The notes: a model not told the origin generated them from the sequence alone. A stretch of 30,530 bases of DNA from DASVTR01 sp033855775 (GCA_033855775.1 JAWVFT010000085.1:1-30530), one strand, 5' to 3'. Counted from the stretch's first letter, positions 8,502-16,717 are shown. Translations and numbers: made by a program.

Positions 8502-9479
8502 TTAGCTCTCTTCGGCGTTCCAGAAAACAGGCGTCGAAGGTTTGCGGCTGCGCTCGACGGCGAGGGCCACGAAGCCCATCGTGTAGCGGGCGTTGATTTC
8601 GAGCAGCGGGCGCAGGCCGCCCGCGTGCTCAAGCGCATCTATCCCGACCGGCCCGTGATAGCCTTCCCTGAAGAGCCGCGCGCCGATTGTCTCAGCGATG
8701 CTTTCAAGCTCTGTGACGCGGCGCCTCGCGGGCCGGCGACCGAGCAGATAACCTTTGCCCGTGCCTGCGCCGTTGGTCTGCAAATCGCTGAAGCCCAGAA
8801 GCCGCTGCGCTCCGTCGCGCTCAATCTCCAACACGATGCCGTACTCGCGTCTCACGTCGAGCCAAGGCTCGAAGATTAACGTTTCGCCGTTTGCCAGACG
8901 CCGCAAAGCCCATTTGGCCTGCGGCCCTTCCAACGAAGGGCCACGGCCCAACACACGTTCGCGCGCGGCGAAGCCGAACGGGCTCTTGATAACCCACTTG
9001 TCATCCTTCGCGGGACACGCTCGCGCGATTGCTTCCTGTAGCTCCGCAGGCGTAGCAGCGGTTGCTGCTCCGGGCTGCGCCCATCCCAACTCCGCTTCGA
9101 GCGCATGGCTCCACAGCTTTGAATTGACGCGCGCCAAGACCTCGAACGGAACCGGCAGCGACACAAACGCCCCGGCCCGCTTCCCCGCTTCGACCGCGCA
9201 CGGAGTCCAGCCCCAGGGCGTGAATTGATGAGCGCTCAGGTTTGCCTTTGAACGCGACGGCGAGACGAGTTCGACGCCGCGCCGCGCCGCCTCCCTGCGT
9301 AGCGGCTCAGGCCATGGCTCTTTGACTAACAACGCATCGCCCGCGCTCGCCAGCCAGAGCAGGCGCGGCGCGAGCCTTTGATTGAGAGCCTCGAACGGAG
9401 GAAGGCGACGATAGGCGCCGCCCGCTTGAGACAACTCAACCTCGAAGTCGGCGTTCATGTGCCAGAGTCTTGAAGCCAT
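8502..9479 (-). CDS. Orphan ATP-grasp family protein of unknown substrate
   Basis: 325 residues. The C-terminal two thirds look like an ATP-grasp carboxylate-amine ligase fold: WVIKSPFGF with K165 (likely ATP-phosphate lysine), FEPWLDVRREYGIVLEI (203-219), and GPVGIDALEH...LLEINARYTMG (277-302), where E294 and N296 would hold magnesium. The first 120 residues would be the pre-ATP-grasp domain. Such enzymes activate a carboxylate with ATP and join it to an amine or thiol; the substrate cannot be read from sequence. No partner biosynthesis gene is adjacent; uup lies 102 nt upstream on the same strand. The ATG at 9479 has no clear ribosome binding site, and the ATG at 9458 (MNADFEVEL) is equally possible. 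Confidence 0.75.
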   Translation of the reverse strand: MASRLWHMNADFEVELSQAGGAYRRLPPFEALNQRLAPRLLWLASAGDALLVKEPWPEPLRREAARRGVELVSPSRSKANLSAHQFTPWGWTPCAVEAGKRAGAFVSLPVPFEVLARVNSKLWSHALEAELGWAQPGAATAATPAELQEAIARACPAKDDKWVIKSPFGFAARERVLGRGPSLEGPQAKWALRRLANGETLIFEPWLDVRREYGIVLEIERDGAQRLLGFSDLQTNGAGTGKGYLLGRRPARRRVTELESIAETIGARLFREGYHGPVGIDALEHAGGLRPLLEINARYTMGFVALAVERSRKPSTPVFWNAEES

Positions 9480-9581
9480 AAACGAAATGCGCGGAACGCT
9501 CGAAGCGAAAGGCGCGGAATGCTTGTTGCTGAGCGAAGCCTTCGTCGCCCGCTTATCAAAGCAGACGGATGAAGGGCGCGC

Positions 9582-11480
9582 TTAAGCCAGTTCGGCCAGT
9601 TCCGTCCAGCGCTCAAGGTCGCGCGCAAGCTGCGCGGCCAGCTTTTCTCGTTCGTCGTAGAGTTGATGCACCAGATAAGCGTCGCTTGAGTTGGCGGACA
9701 GTTCCGTTTCCACTTCCGATTGACGCCGCTCGGCATCCTGTATGCGCGCCTCCAAGTCTGCCAACTCTCGCTGCTCTTTGAAGGAGAGCTTGCGCTTGAC
9801 CGCAGGCGTTTGCGCCCGCGCCTCCTGCTTCGCGGGCCGCTCGTCGCGCGACGGCTTGAGGGCAGCGGCTTCCAGAGTCTCTCGCTGGCGGGCTTCGAGA
9901 AAGGCGGAATAGTTGCCGGGATACTCGCGCACGCGCCCGTCGCCCTCAAAGCGAAAGATGTGCTCGACCGTGCGGTCAAGGAAGTAGCGGTCGTGGCTGA
10001 CGACGACAAGGCAGCCGCCGAAGCCGTCCAAATAATCTTCGAGCGTGACCATCGTTTGAATATCAAGGTCGTTGGTCGGCTCATCAAGCAGAAGGACGTT
10101 GGGCGCGCTCATCAACAGGCGCAGCAGGTAGAGGCGGCGGCGTTCGCCGCCCGACAGCTTACTGATTGGCGAGTGCTGCATCGCGCCCGTGAAGAGAAAC
10201 TTTTCGAGCATCTGCCCGGCGGTGATAAACGTGCCGTCCGCCGTCTCGATGCGTTCGGCGACTTCGCGTATGTAGTCTATGACGCGCGCCGCTTCATCGA
10301 GCGCGCGATTCTCCTGATCGTAGTAGCCGAAGCGAACGGTCTGGCCGACCTCAAGCTCTCCGCTGTCGGGCGCCGCGCGGCCCGTGATGATTTCCAGCAA
10401 GGTCGTCTTGCCCGCTCCGTTCGGGCCGATGATGCCGATGCGGTCGCCGGGCTTCAAAGTGTAGCTGAAGCCTTCGAGCAGGACGCGCCCGCCGTAAGCT
10501 TTCGTGATGTCGCGCAGTTCAAGAACTTTCCTGCCGATGCGGCTGGAGGTGACGTTGATGTCAAGTTCGGCTCTGGCGGCTTCCTTCGGTTGGGCCATCA
10601 GGCTTTCGGCGCGGTCAATGCGGGCTTTCGATTTGCGCGTGCGGGCCTTGGCCCCACGCCGCAGCCAAGCCAGTTCACGACGTATCAACATCTCTCGCTT
10701 CTGCCCTTCGGCGGCGCGCGCCGTCTCCTGCTCCTCTTTCCTTTCCAGATAGTAAGCGTAGTTGCCCTCGAACGCCTGCACGGCGCTGCGGTCAATCTCA
10801 AGGATGCGGCTGGTCACGCGGTCAAGAAAATAACGGTCGTGCGTGACGAGCAGGAGCGCGCCGCGATAGCGTTGCAGGTAGGCTTCGAGCCATGTGATGG
10901 TTTCGGCGTCGAGGTGATTGGTCGGCTCGTCTAAGATGAGCAAGTCAGGGTTCTCAATCAACGCATGGGCGAGGGCGACGCGCTTGCGCTGGCCGCCGGA
11001 AAGCGTCTTCATCCGCGCGCCCGTATCGTTGATGCCGAGCCTGCTCAGGATTGTCCGCGCGTTCGTCTCAAGCTCCCATGCGCCGGACGCTTCCAACTCA
11101 TGCGCCAACTCCGAGACGCGATTGAGCAAGCGTTGTTCGTCCCCTTTACCGGCGGCCAACTCCTGACACGCGCTCTCGTAATCATGCAGCAACTTCATAC
11201 GCGCATTGTTGGCGGCAAACACCGCGTCGAGCACGCTCTGCTCCGGCTCGTACGGCGGGTTCTGTGGCAGGTAGCCGAGCGACGCGGCTTCCGTAAAGAC
11301 GATGCGCCCGGTGTCCGGCTGTTCTTCGCCCGCGATGAGACGCAAGAGCGTCGTCTTGCCTGAGCCGTTGACGCCGACCACTCCGATGCGGTCGTCGGAA
11401 TCAAAGCCGAGGCTGACGTTTTCAAAGAGCGGCCTCAACCCGTAGTTCTTGCTAATCGCTTCGATGGATAAAATGTGCAT
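9582..11480 (-). CDS. uup: ABC-F family ATPase, Uup type
   Basis: 632 residues with two ABC ATPase domains and no membrane segment. Domain 1 has Walker A GVNGSGKTT (36-44), the signature LSGGQRKR and Walker B LLILDEPTNHLD. Domain 2 has Walker A GPNGAGKTT (K358), the signature LSGGERRR and Walker B VLLLDEPTNDLD; the NDLD form is typical of Uup. A charged coiled-coil tail (about 560-630, starting with KLSFKEQRELADLEARI) matches the Uup C-terminal domain. ABC-F proteins act on ribosomes, and Uup has also been linked to branched DNA and to precise transposon excision in E. coli. Length is as usual for the family. A short GGGA lies close to the ATG. Possibly co-transcribed with the ATP-grasp gene downstream. 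Confidence 0.93.
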   Translation of the reverse strand: MHILSIEAISKNYGLRPLFENVSLGFDSDDRIGVVGVNGSGKTTLLRLIAGEEQPDTGRIVFTEAASLGYLPQNPPYEPEQSVLDAVFAANNARMKLLHDYESACQELAAGKGDEQRLLNRVSELAHELEASGAWELETNARTILSRLGINDTGARMKTLSGGQRKRVALAHALIENPDLLILDEPTNHLDAETITWLEAYLQRYRGALLLVTHDRYFLDRVTSRILEIDRSAVQAFEGNYAYYLERKEEQETARAAEGQKREMLIRRELAWLRRGAKARTRKSKARIDRAESLMAQPKEAARAELDINVTSSRIGRKVLELRDITKAYGGRVLLEGFSYTLKPGDRIGIIGPNGAGKTTLLEIITGRAAPDSGELEVGQTVRFGYYDQENRALDEAARVIDYIREVAERIETADGTFITAGQMLEKFLFTGAMQHSPISKLSGGERRRLYLLRLLMSAPNVLLLDEPTNDLDIQTMVTLEDYLDGFGGCLVVVSHDRYFLDRTVEHIFRFEGDGRVREYPGNYSAFLEARQRETLEAAALKPSRDERPAKQEARAQTPAVKRKLSFKEQRELADLEARIQDAERRQSEVETELSANSSDAYLVHQLYDEREKLAAQLARDLERWTELAELA

Positions 11481-11566
11481 TCCCGGTTCGCTATCGTCAG
11501 GCTTTCAGCAGCGGCTTGCAGCAACGCCGCCGCGCGCTGTGTCTAAAGACTCTCGCCGCTTTTCTT

Positions 11567-11767
11567 TCAAGCTGGTTCGTCGTCGCTCGACGACGCAGGC
11601 TCGGCGGCGACTTTAACCAGAGTGTCCGCGCCGACGGGCTTCGTCTCTGTCGGCCCGCTGATGGTATCGGCGGCGGTGGTTTCTCCGGCGCTCTCCACGT
11701 CTCCGACCTCGCTTCCGGTCGCATCGTTTGCCGCCGCATCGTCGTTAGTTTTCTCCGGTTCCATCAT
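11567..11767 (-). CDS. Small acidic low-complexity protein, hypothetical
   Basis: 66 residues from the ATG at 11767, which follows GGGAGAG at good spacing; a longer frame reaches 11821, but this site favours the shorter start. The sequence (MMEPEKTNDDAAANDATG...) is rich in Asp, Glu, Ala, Thr and Ser, has no hydrophobic core and is probably disordered. No family is recognised. It lies upstream of uup on the same strand with an 86-nt gap and might share its transcript. The good ribosome binding site is the main support; composition alone could arise by chance in GC-rich DNA. Confidence 0.45.
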   Translation of the reverse strand: MMEPEKTNDDAAANDATGSEVGDVESAGETTAADTISGPTETKPVGADTLVKVAAEPASSSDDEPA

Positions 11768-12398
11768 TTGCTCTCCCTGCCTTTCCGCAATCGTCTCGCT
11801 CGTCGCGCACGGCAAAATCATATCACCGATGAAGACATTAGACGGAACTCGCGCAGGGCGTCCACCGTCCCGCGCGGGGGCGGCCTGCTACATCCTGCAC
11901 AGCGTTGCGAACAGCGTCCGCGTGCAAACCTTGGGCGACGGCTCAGCCGCGCCGCTGCTCTACCTGCCACAGTGAAACAGACGCAGGCAAAGCGCTCGCG
12001 CGGCTGAATCATGGCCGAAGTTTCGCGCTCTGAGCGCGAACATTGGTGCTCTGAGCGAGAAACTTGACGCTTTAAGCGGGGAAATTGACGCTCGGAGCGC
12101 GAACATTGACGCTCGGAGCGCGAAAGTTGGCGCTTTGAGCGAGAACGCCGACTCTTAAAGAGTGAAAGTTCGGGCTTTGAGAGGGAAAATCGGCACTCTA
12201 AGAGCGAACGTTGACTCTCAGAGAGGGAAATTTGGCTCTTAAAGAGTCAACGTTGAGGCTTTAGGAGTGAAAGTTCTGTCTTTGAGAAGGAAATTTGGCT
12301 CTTAAAGAGTGAAAGTTGACTCTTTGAGAGCGAGAATTGACTCTTTGAGAGTGAAATTCCACTCTCAAAGAGTCAGCGTTGCGGCTTTTTGTCCGGTG
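11768..12398. other. Long intergenic region holding 21-bp dyad array 1
   Basis: The part at 11768-12024 shows no supported gene: open frames on both strands lack ribosome binding sites and family features. From 12025 to 12381 it is filled by the 21-bp array described separately, which stops 17 nt from the lon stop codon. Confidence 0.6.
12025..12381. repeat. Array 1: 17 units of a 21-bp repeat, each with a 13-bp dyad core
   Basis: Cores start at 12025 and then every 21 bp to 12361, with no insertion or deletion. Each core is a 13-mer with odd-centred dyad symmetry, such as ACTCTTAAAGAGT (12151), ACGCTCGGAGCGC (12088, 12109), GCGCTCTGAGCGC (12025) and ACTCTTTGAGAGT (12340). The 8-bp spacer is close to GAAAGTTG or GAAATTTG. 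Left-hand units are GC-rich in the arms and right-hand units AT-rich, yet the arms still pair, so changes are compensatory. A weak 18th unit may start at 12382. All long reading frames through it are broken by stops. Confidence 0.92.
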
Positions 12399-14918
12399 TC
12401 AGGCGGGGCGAACCTGTATCGGCTCGGCCTCTGTTTGCCTCGACGCCGAAGCGGGCGCGGCGGGCGGCGGCGGATTTGAGACGAGGCGTTCGAGGGCCGC
12501 GTCAATCGCTTCGCCGATGCGCGCGACGGGAACGATTTCCAGTTCGGCGCGCACGTCCGCCGGAATCTCGTCGGCGTCGGCTTCGTTGCGCGCGGGCAGG
12601 ATGATGCGGCGAATGCCGGCGCGATGCGCCGCGAGCACTTTTTCCTTGACGCCGCCGACGGGAAAGACTAGGCCGGAGAGCGTTATCTCGCCAGTCATCG
12701 CCGTGTCGGGGCGCACGCGGCGGCCCGTGAAGAGCGAGGCCATCGCGGCGGCCATCGTCACACCCGCGCTCGGCCCGTCTTTCGGAATCGCTCCGGCTGG
12801 CACGTGTAGATGCACGCCGTAGCTCTTGAACATCTCAGGGTCGATGCCAAACTCCGCGGCGTGCGACCAGAGATAAGAACGCGCGGCCCGCGCAGACTCC
12901 TGCATCACTTCGCCGAGTTGTCCGGTCAGCGACAAGCCGGAGCCGCCCGGAAGGAGAGTGCCTTCGATGAAGAGGACTTCGCCGCCCATCTCCGTCCAAG
13001 CCATGCCCGTCGCCACGCCAGCGGGCAATTCCTTGCGCGCTTCTTCAGGATAAAAACGCGGCGCTCCCAAATACTCTTTGATGTCGGGCGCGTCAACCGT
13101 CACGCGCTCGACTTCGCCCTGCGCTATCTTCAAAGCGACTTTGCGAACGAGGCTTCCGATGGTGCGCTCCATCTGGCGCACGCCCGCTTCGCGCGTGTAG
13201 CGCGCGGCGATTAACATCAACGCCGCGTCGGTGATGCTGAACTGCTCTTCGTTCAGCCCGTTCTCCTTGACCTGTCGCGGCACAAGATACTGTAGCGCGA
13301 TGTGCAGCTTCTCCTGATCCGAGTAGCCCGCGAGTTGGATAATCTCCATGCGGTCGCGCAAGGGAGCCGGGATGGGGCCAAGCTGGTTGGCGGTGGCGAT
13401 GAAGAAGACGTTCGAGAGGTCGAACGGCAAGTCTAGATAGTGGTCGCGGAAGCTGTTGTTCTGCTGCGGGTCCAGAATCTCAAGCAGGGCCGCCGACGGG
13501 TCGCCCCTGTAATCGTTGCCGAGCTTGTCTATCTCGTCGAGCATCATGACGGGATTGTTGACTCCTGCGCGGCGCAAGCTTTGAATGATGCGACCGGGCA
13601 TCGAGCCGATGTACGTGCGGCGATGGCCGCGCAGTTCCGCTTCGTCGCGCACGCCGCCGAGGCTCAGGCGCTCAAACTCTCTGCCAAGCGCGCGAGCAAT
13701 CGAACGTCCAAGCGAAGTCTTGCCGACTCCGGGCGGGCCGACGAAACACAAGATAGGACTCTTCGCGTCGGGCCTCAGCTTAATGACGGCGAGAAATTCA
13801 AGGATGCGTTCCTTGATGTCTTCGAGGCCGTAGTGGTCTTCGTCAAGGATGCGGCGCGCTTCTTTCAAGTCGAGCTTGTCTTCGCTCGCCTTGTTCCAAG
13901 GCAGTTCGAGCACGTATTCGAGGTACGTGCGGATAACGTGATAGTCGGGCGCGGCGGCGGGCAAACGCTGCATGCGCTTCAACTCGCGCTCGGCTTCCTT
14001 GCGCACGTCTTCGGGCAAGTCCGCCGTCTCCAATCGCTCGCGCATCATGTCTGCTTCGGCGTCCTCGCCGCCGTCGTCGTCGCCAAGCTCTTTCTGTATC
14101 GCCTTCATCTGCTGGCGCAGGATGTAGTCGCGCTGCGCCTTGTTCATTTCGCTCTGAGCTTCGTTGGCAATCTTCGAGCGAATCTGCATTATCTCGACTT
14201 CGTGCGCCAGATAGTTGTGAGCAAGGCGCAGCAACTCGTCAACCGTCTCGGCCTCAAGCATCTTCTGCTCCTGCTCTGTGCCGAGGTTGAGAATCGAAGC
14301 CAGAAAATAAGCGAGACGAATCGGCTCGTTGGATTGCAGGACGATGGCGCGCACTTCGGGCGGCACCTGCGGCATCATCGCCAGAGCTTGCTGAATCAAC
14401 TGCTGCACGTTGCGCTTGCTGGCTTCGACTTCATCTGCGTCCACCGTCTTCAACTCCGGCAGAATCCGCACGCGCGCTCTCAGAAACGGCTGCTCCTGCG
14501 TCCAGTCCAGAACGCGCACGCGCTCCGTTCCCTGAACTATCAAATGCACGCCGTCCTCTATGCGCTCCATGCGCTTAATCATGACGAGCGTGCCGACTTG
14601 ATAAAGGTCTGCGCCGCTCGCGTCCGAGCCGTTCACGTCCGCGTTGCGCAGGCTGATGCAGGCCAGCAGCTTCTCTTCGGTCGAGAGCGCGGCTTCGACC
14701 GCCGCGATTGAACGCGTGCGCCCGACCGCCAAAGGCACGACCGTCTCAGGAAAGAGCGTCGTGTTTTGCAGCGGCAGCACGGCAATCTCAAACGGCACGG
14801 CCTCTGCTTGCGGCGTGGTCGCGCCAGCGTTCTGCGCTTCCGGTTGGCTCACATTCGCCGCGACTTCCCCGTCTTGCGGCGTTCTAGTCTCTTCCCGTTT
14901 CTCGATGTTCTCAGACAT
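12399..14918 (-). CDS. lon: ATP-dependent protease Lon (endopeptidase La)
   Basis: 839 residues. The N-terminal substrate domain begins near residue 45 (FEIAVLPLQNTTLFPETVVP). The AAA+ module has Walker A GPPGVGKT with K400 and a downstream MLDEIDK Walker B. The protease domain has the Ser-Lys dyad: S717 in KDGPSAG and K760 in GGVKEK. Lon is a cytoplasmic hexamer that degrades misfolded and regulatory proteins. The C-terminus adds a Pro/Ala/Glu-rich tail of about 25 residues beyond the fold. The ATG at 14918 has no clear Shine-Dalgarno. Lon starts 67 nt after the Hsp20 gene on the same strand, so a shared heat-shock transcript is likely. Array 1 begins 17 nt after its stop. Confidence 0.97.
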   Translation of the reverse strand: MSENIEKREETRTPQDGEVAANVSQPEAQNAGATTPQAEAVPFEIAVLPLQNTTLFPETVVPLAVGRTRSIAAVEAALSTEEKLLACISLRNADVNGSDASGADLYQVGTLVMIKRMERIEDGVHLIVQGTERVRVLDWTQEQPFLRARVRILPELKTVDADEVEASKRNVQQLIQQALAMMPQVPPEVRAIVLQSNEPIRLAYFLASILNLGTEQEQKMLEAETVDELLRLAHNYLAHEVEIMQIRSKIANEAQSEMNKAQRDYILRQQMKAIQKELGDDDGGEDAEADMMRERLETADLPEDVRKEAERELKRMQRLPAAAPDYHVIRTYLEYVLELPWNKASEDKLDLKEARRILDEDHYGLEDIKERILEFLAVIKLRPDAKSPILCFVGPPGVGKTSLGRSIARALGREFERLSLGGVRDEAELRGHRRTYIGSMPGRIIQSLRRAGVNNPVMMLDEIDKLGNDYRGDPSAALLEILDPQQNNSFRDHYLDLPFDLSNVFFIATANQLGPIPAPLRDRMEIIQLAGYSDQEKLHIALQYLVPRQVKENGLNEEQFSITDAALMLIAARYTREAGVRQMERTIGSLVRKVALKIAQGEVERVTVDAPDIKEYLGAPRFYPEEARKELPAGVATGMAWTEMGGEVLFIEGTLLPGGSGLSLTGQLGEVMQESARAARSYLWSHAAEFGIDPEMFKSYGVHLHVPAGAIPKDGPSAGVTMAAAMASLFTGRRVRPDTAMTGEITLSGLVFPVGGVKEKVLAAHRAGIRRIILPARNEADADEIPADVRAELEIVPVARIGEAIDAALERLVSNPPPPAAPASASRQTEAEPIQVRPA

Positions 14919-14985
14919 AACGTAAACAAAGGAGTCAGGCTGCGGAATTTAAGGGTCCGAAGATAACGCGCGCGTGAAGCGGCGG

Positions 14986-15390
14986 CTATTCCGGCTCCCC
15001 GCTTCCGCATCCTTCCTCCAGCCTTTCCGCGCTGTGACGCAGGTGCAGGACGAGCAGACCATCCTTGTAATCGCGCGCCAGATGCGCGTCCTGGATTGAA
15101 CAGGGAAATCGCAGCGTCTTCTCAAAGCGACTGTACGTGATTTCCAGTTGATGATAAGTGATGCCTTCGCCGTAGAAGGTGTCGCGGCGACAGCCCGCGA
15201 TGCGCAGGGTCGAACCCTCCAAAATAATCTCAAGGTCGTCCGCCTTGACGCCCGCCAGGTCAACCTTGACAATCCACCCGTCGCGCGTTTGATAGACATC
15301 CGCCGCAGGACACCACAACCGCCCCGCCACGGGCCGCCCACGCCGCCCCGCCGGCAACAAACGAAAATAACGCTCAACTGATTTAGCCAT
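14986..15390 (-). CDS. Hsp20 / alpha-crystallin small heat-shock protein
   Basis: 134 residues. The alpha-crystallin domain spans about residues 30-119: DVYQTRDGWIVKVDLAGVK at the start, YHQLEITYSRFEKTLRFP in the middle and the closing A105-x5-G111-L-L motif (ARDYKDGLLVLHL). Such proteins hold unfolding clients for later refolding, as cytoplasmic oligomers. The C-terminal tail is short and acidic and lacks the usual I-x-I anchor, so oligomer assembly may differ. Three cysteines are unusual for the family. It lies between the CBS gene and lon on the same strand, which fits a stress-response group. Confidence 0.88.
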   Translation of the reverse strand: MAKSVERYFRLLPAGRRGRPVAGRLWCPAADVYQTRDGWIVKVDLAGVKADDLEIILEGSTLRIAGCRRDTFYGEGITYHQLEITYSRFEKTLRFPCSIQDAHLARDYKDGLLVLHLRHSAERLEEGCGSGEPE

Positions 15391-15398
15391 TTAACCCC

Positions 15399-15532
15399 AG
15401 TGACAAGTGACGAGTGACAAGTGACGAGCCGGAACAAGAGCAAGAGGCAAGCAGGAACAAGCGATGAGCCGCGAGCATTAAGCAGTTGGCTTTAACTTGC
15501 TGCTTGTCACTCGTCACTTGTCACTTGTCACT
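15399..15532. repeat. Inverted repeat built from GTGACAAG/GTGACGAG words
   Basis: The left arm (15399-15429) is four tandem words of the AGTGACAAG/AGTGACGAG type. The right arm (15502-15532) is the reverse complement, with about 26 of 31 positions matching. The loop is 72 nt. It fills the gap between the CBS gene stop (15537) and the Hsp20 start (15390), both minus strand, so RNA from it would fold into a long hairpin. Possible attenuator or 3'-end stabiliser. Confidence 0.85.
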
Positions 15533-15536
15533 GCTT

Positions 15537-16541
15537 TTACCCGAATATCTTGTTCCAGAACGAAGCGCCGCTGGAAATCTCTTCGAGGGCGTCTGCGAGT
15601 TCCACGTCCTCTTCGGTTTCGAGGGCGATGTCGGCCATCGAGATGATGCCGCGCAGTTGTCCGCTTTCGCCGACGACCGGGATGCGGCGCACCTGCTTGT
15701 CGCCCATCTTGCGAATCGCGTCAATCACGCGGTCGTTCGGCTTGGCCGAATGCACGTCCGTCGTCATCACTTCTTCGGCGCGAGTGGTGCGCGTGTCTTT
15801 GCCTTCGGCGACGGCGCGAATCACTATGTCGCGGTCTGTAATCAGCCCGACCAGTTTGCCGTTGCCGCTCGTGCTGCCGCCGGCAGCGCGGCGCGGCTCT
15901 TCGGCTGACTCACTGTCGGCAGCGCGCGCATCATTCGGCTCGACAATCGGGATGATGCCTGTGTCTTCGTCCTTCATCATGCGCGCCACTTCTTCGAGCG
16001 TGCTGTCGCGTGTGGCGACCGTCACGTCGCGCGTCATGATGTCGCGGCAGCGCAGGCGCGAACGCGTCGTGCGACGACCGCGCGCAGCGGGTCTTCTGCT
16101 GCCGCCGCCGCCGTGAGCGTATTCGCGCTGCTCTTCAAAGAACGGGCGGTCATCATGTCGTTCACCGTGTCGCTCGTCGTCGCGCTCGTAGTAACCGCCG
16201 CGCTCGCTGTAAGAGCCGCGCTCGCCGTAAGGGCCGCCGGGGCGTCGCCCGTGGTCACGATAATCATCGCGCTCGTAGTAGCCGCCGCCGCGCGTGCCGT
16301 AGTTGCCGCTCTCGTAGTCGCGCCCGCTGCGCGCCGCGCCGCCGCCGCCATAGCGCGCCCCGTAGGAATCATCGTAGCCATACTCTCTGCCGCGCGCATA
16401 GTCCGCGCGATTGTATGGAGCGCGCTCGTCGCCTGCGCGGTCATCGCCGCTGCCCCAACCGCCGCCGCCGCGCTCGCCGCGCACGCCGCCGTGTTGGCCC
16501 GTGCTGTTGTCGTCGTCTCTATCGTAGCGATTTCTTGACAT
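15537..16541 (-). CDS. Two-CBS-domain protein with long Arg/Gly/Tyr/Asp-rich disordered N-terminus
   Basis: 334 residues from the ATG at 16541, chosen because GGAGGAG stands about 7 nt before it; the frame extends 16 codons further without a site. Residues 1-160 are almost only Arg, Gly, Tyr, Asp, Glu and Ser, with repeated RGGYYERDD-like words, and should be disordered. Residues about 163-310 form a tandem CBS pair (LRCRDIMTRDVTVATRDSTL, LVGLITDRDIVIRAV, AEEVMTTDVHSAKPNDRV, LRGIISMADIALET). CBS pairs usually sense adenine nucleotides. CBS1 contains an insert of about 25 residues (Ala/Glu/Ser/Gly). There is no catalytic domain. A good promoter precedes it. Cytoplasmic; partner unknown. Confidence 0.88.
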   Translation of the reverse strand: MSRNRYDRDDDNSTGQHGGVRGERGGGGWGSGDDRAGDERAPYNRADYARGREYGYDDSYGARYGGGGAARSGRDYESGNYGTRGGGYYERDDYRDHGRRPGGPYGERGSYSERGGYYERDDERHGERHDDRPFFEEQREYAHGGGGSRRPAARGRRTTRSRLRCRDIMTRDVTVATRDSTLEEVARMMKDEDTGIIPIVEPNDARAADSESAEEPRRAAGGSTSGNGKLVGLITDRDIVIRAVAEGKDTRTTRAEEVMTTDVHSAKPNDRVIDAIRKMGDKQVRRIPVVGESGQLRGIISMADIALETEEDVELADALEEISSGASFWNKIFG

Positions 16542-16688
16542 GCAAAACTCTCCTCCGTCGTGCCTGCAAATGAAACGTTCGCCCCGCAAAATTCAGACGG
16601 ATGAAGAAGGCGCTCGCGGGCTGAACAGACCTTAAGCCCCGGCGACATCTTCGGCTTCGTTTCGACCAACTCAGGGGAACGTTTTCGG

Positions 16689-16717
16689 ATTATACTCGCT
16701 TCGCCCAAGATTGCCAC
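16689..16717 (-). promoter_or_regulatory. Promoter for the CBS-domain gene
   Basis: On the minus strand a perfect TATAAT (16694 down to 16689) follows GTGGCA (16717-16712, four of six consensus positions) with a 17-bp spacer. Transcription would begin near 16682, about 140 nt before the ATG at 16541. It may also serve the Hsp20 and lon genes by read-through. Confidence 0.55.

Noticed and set aside
9487..9585. 32-codon plus-strand frame between the ATP-grasp and uup genes (MRGTLEAK...)
   Set aside because: Too short, no ribosome binding site, and overlaps the uup stop. It might be a relic but cannot be supported.
9720..10934. 404-codon plus-strand frame opposite uup
   Set aside because: Antisense shadow of a clear ABC-F gene with all motifs on the other strand.
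12003..12380. Peptide coded by array 1
   Set aside because: The dyad ACTCTTAAAGAGT puts TAA in one frame on both strands and TGA or TAA stops recur in the others; no frame crosses the array.
12025..12381. CRISPR array
   Set aside because: Units are not identical repeats with long unique spacers. The period is 21 bp, too short for repeat plus spacer, and no cas gene is near.
13440..14711. 423-codon plus-strand frame opposite lon
   Set aside because: Antisense shadow of lon; lon shows complete catalytic and ATPase motifs.
16113..16538. 141-codon Ala/Val-rich hydrophobic plus-strand frame
   Set aside because: It is the antisense of the Arg/Gly/Tyr/Asp-rich tail of the CBS protein; the apparent membrane character comes from the complement of these codons.
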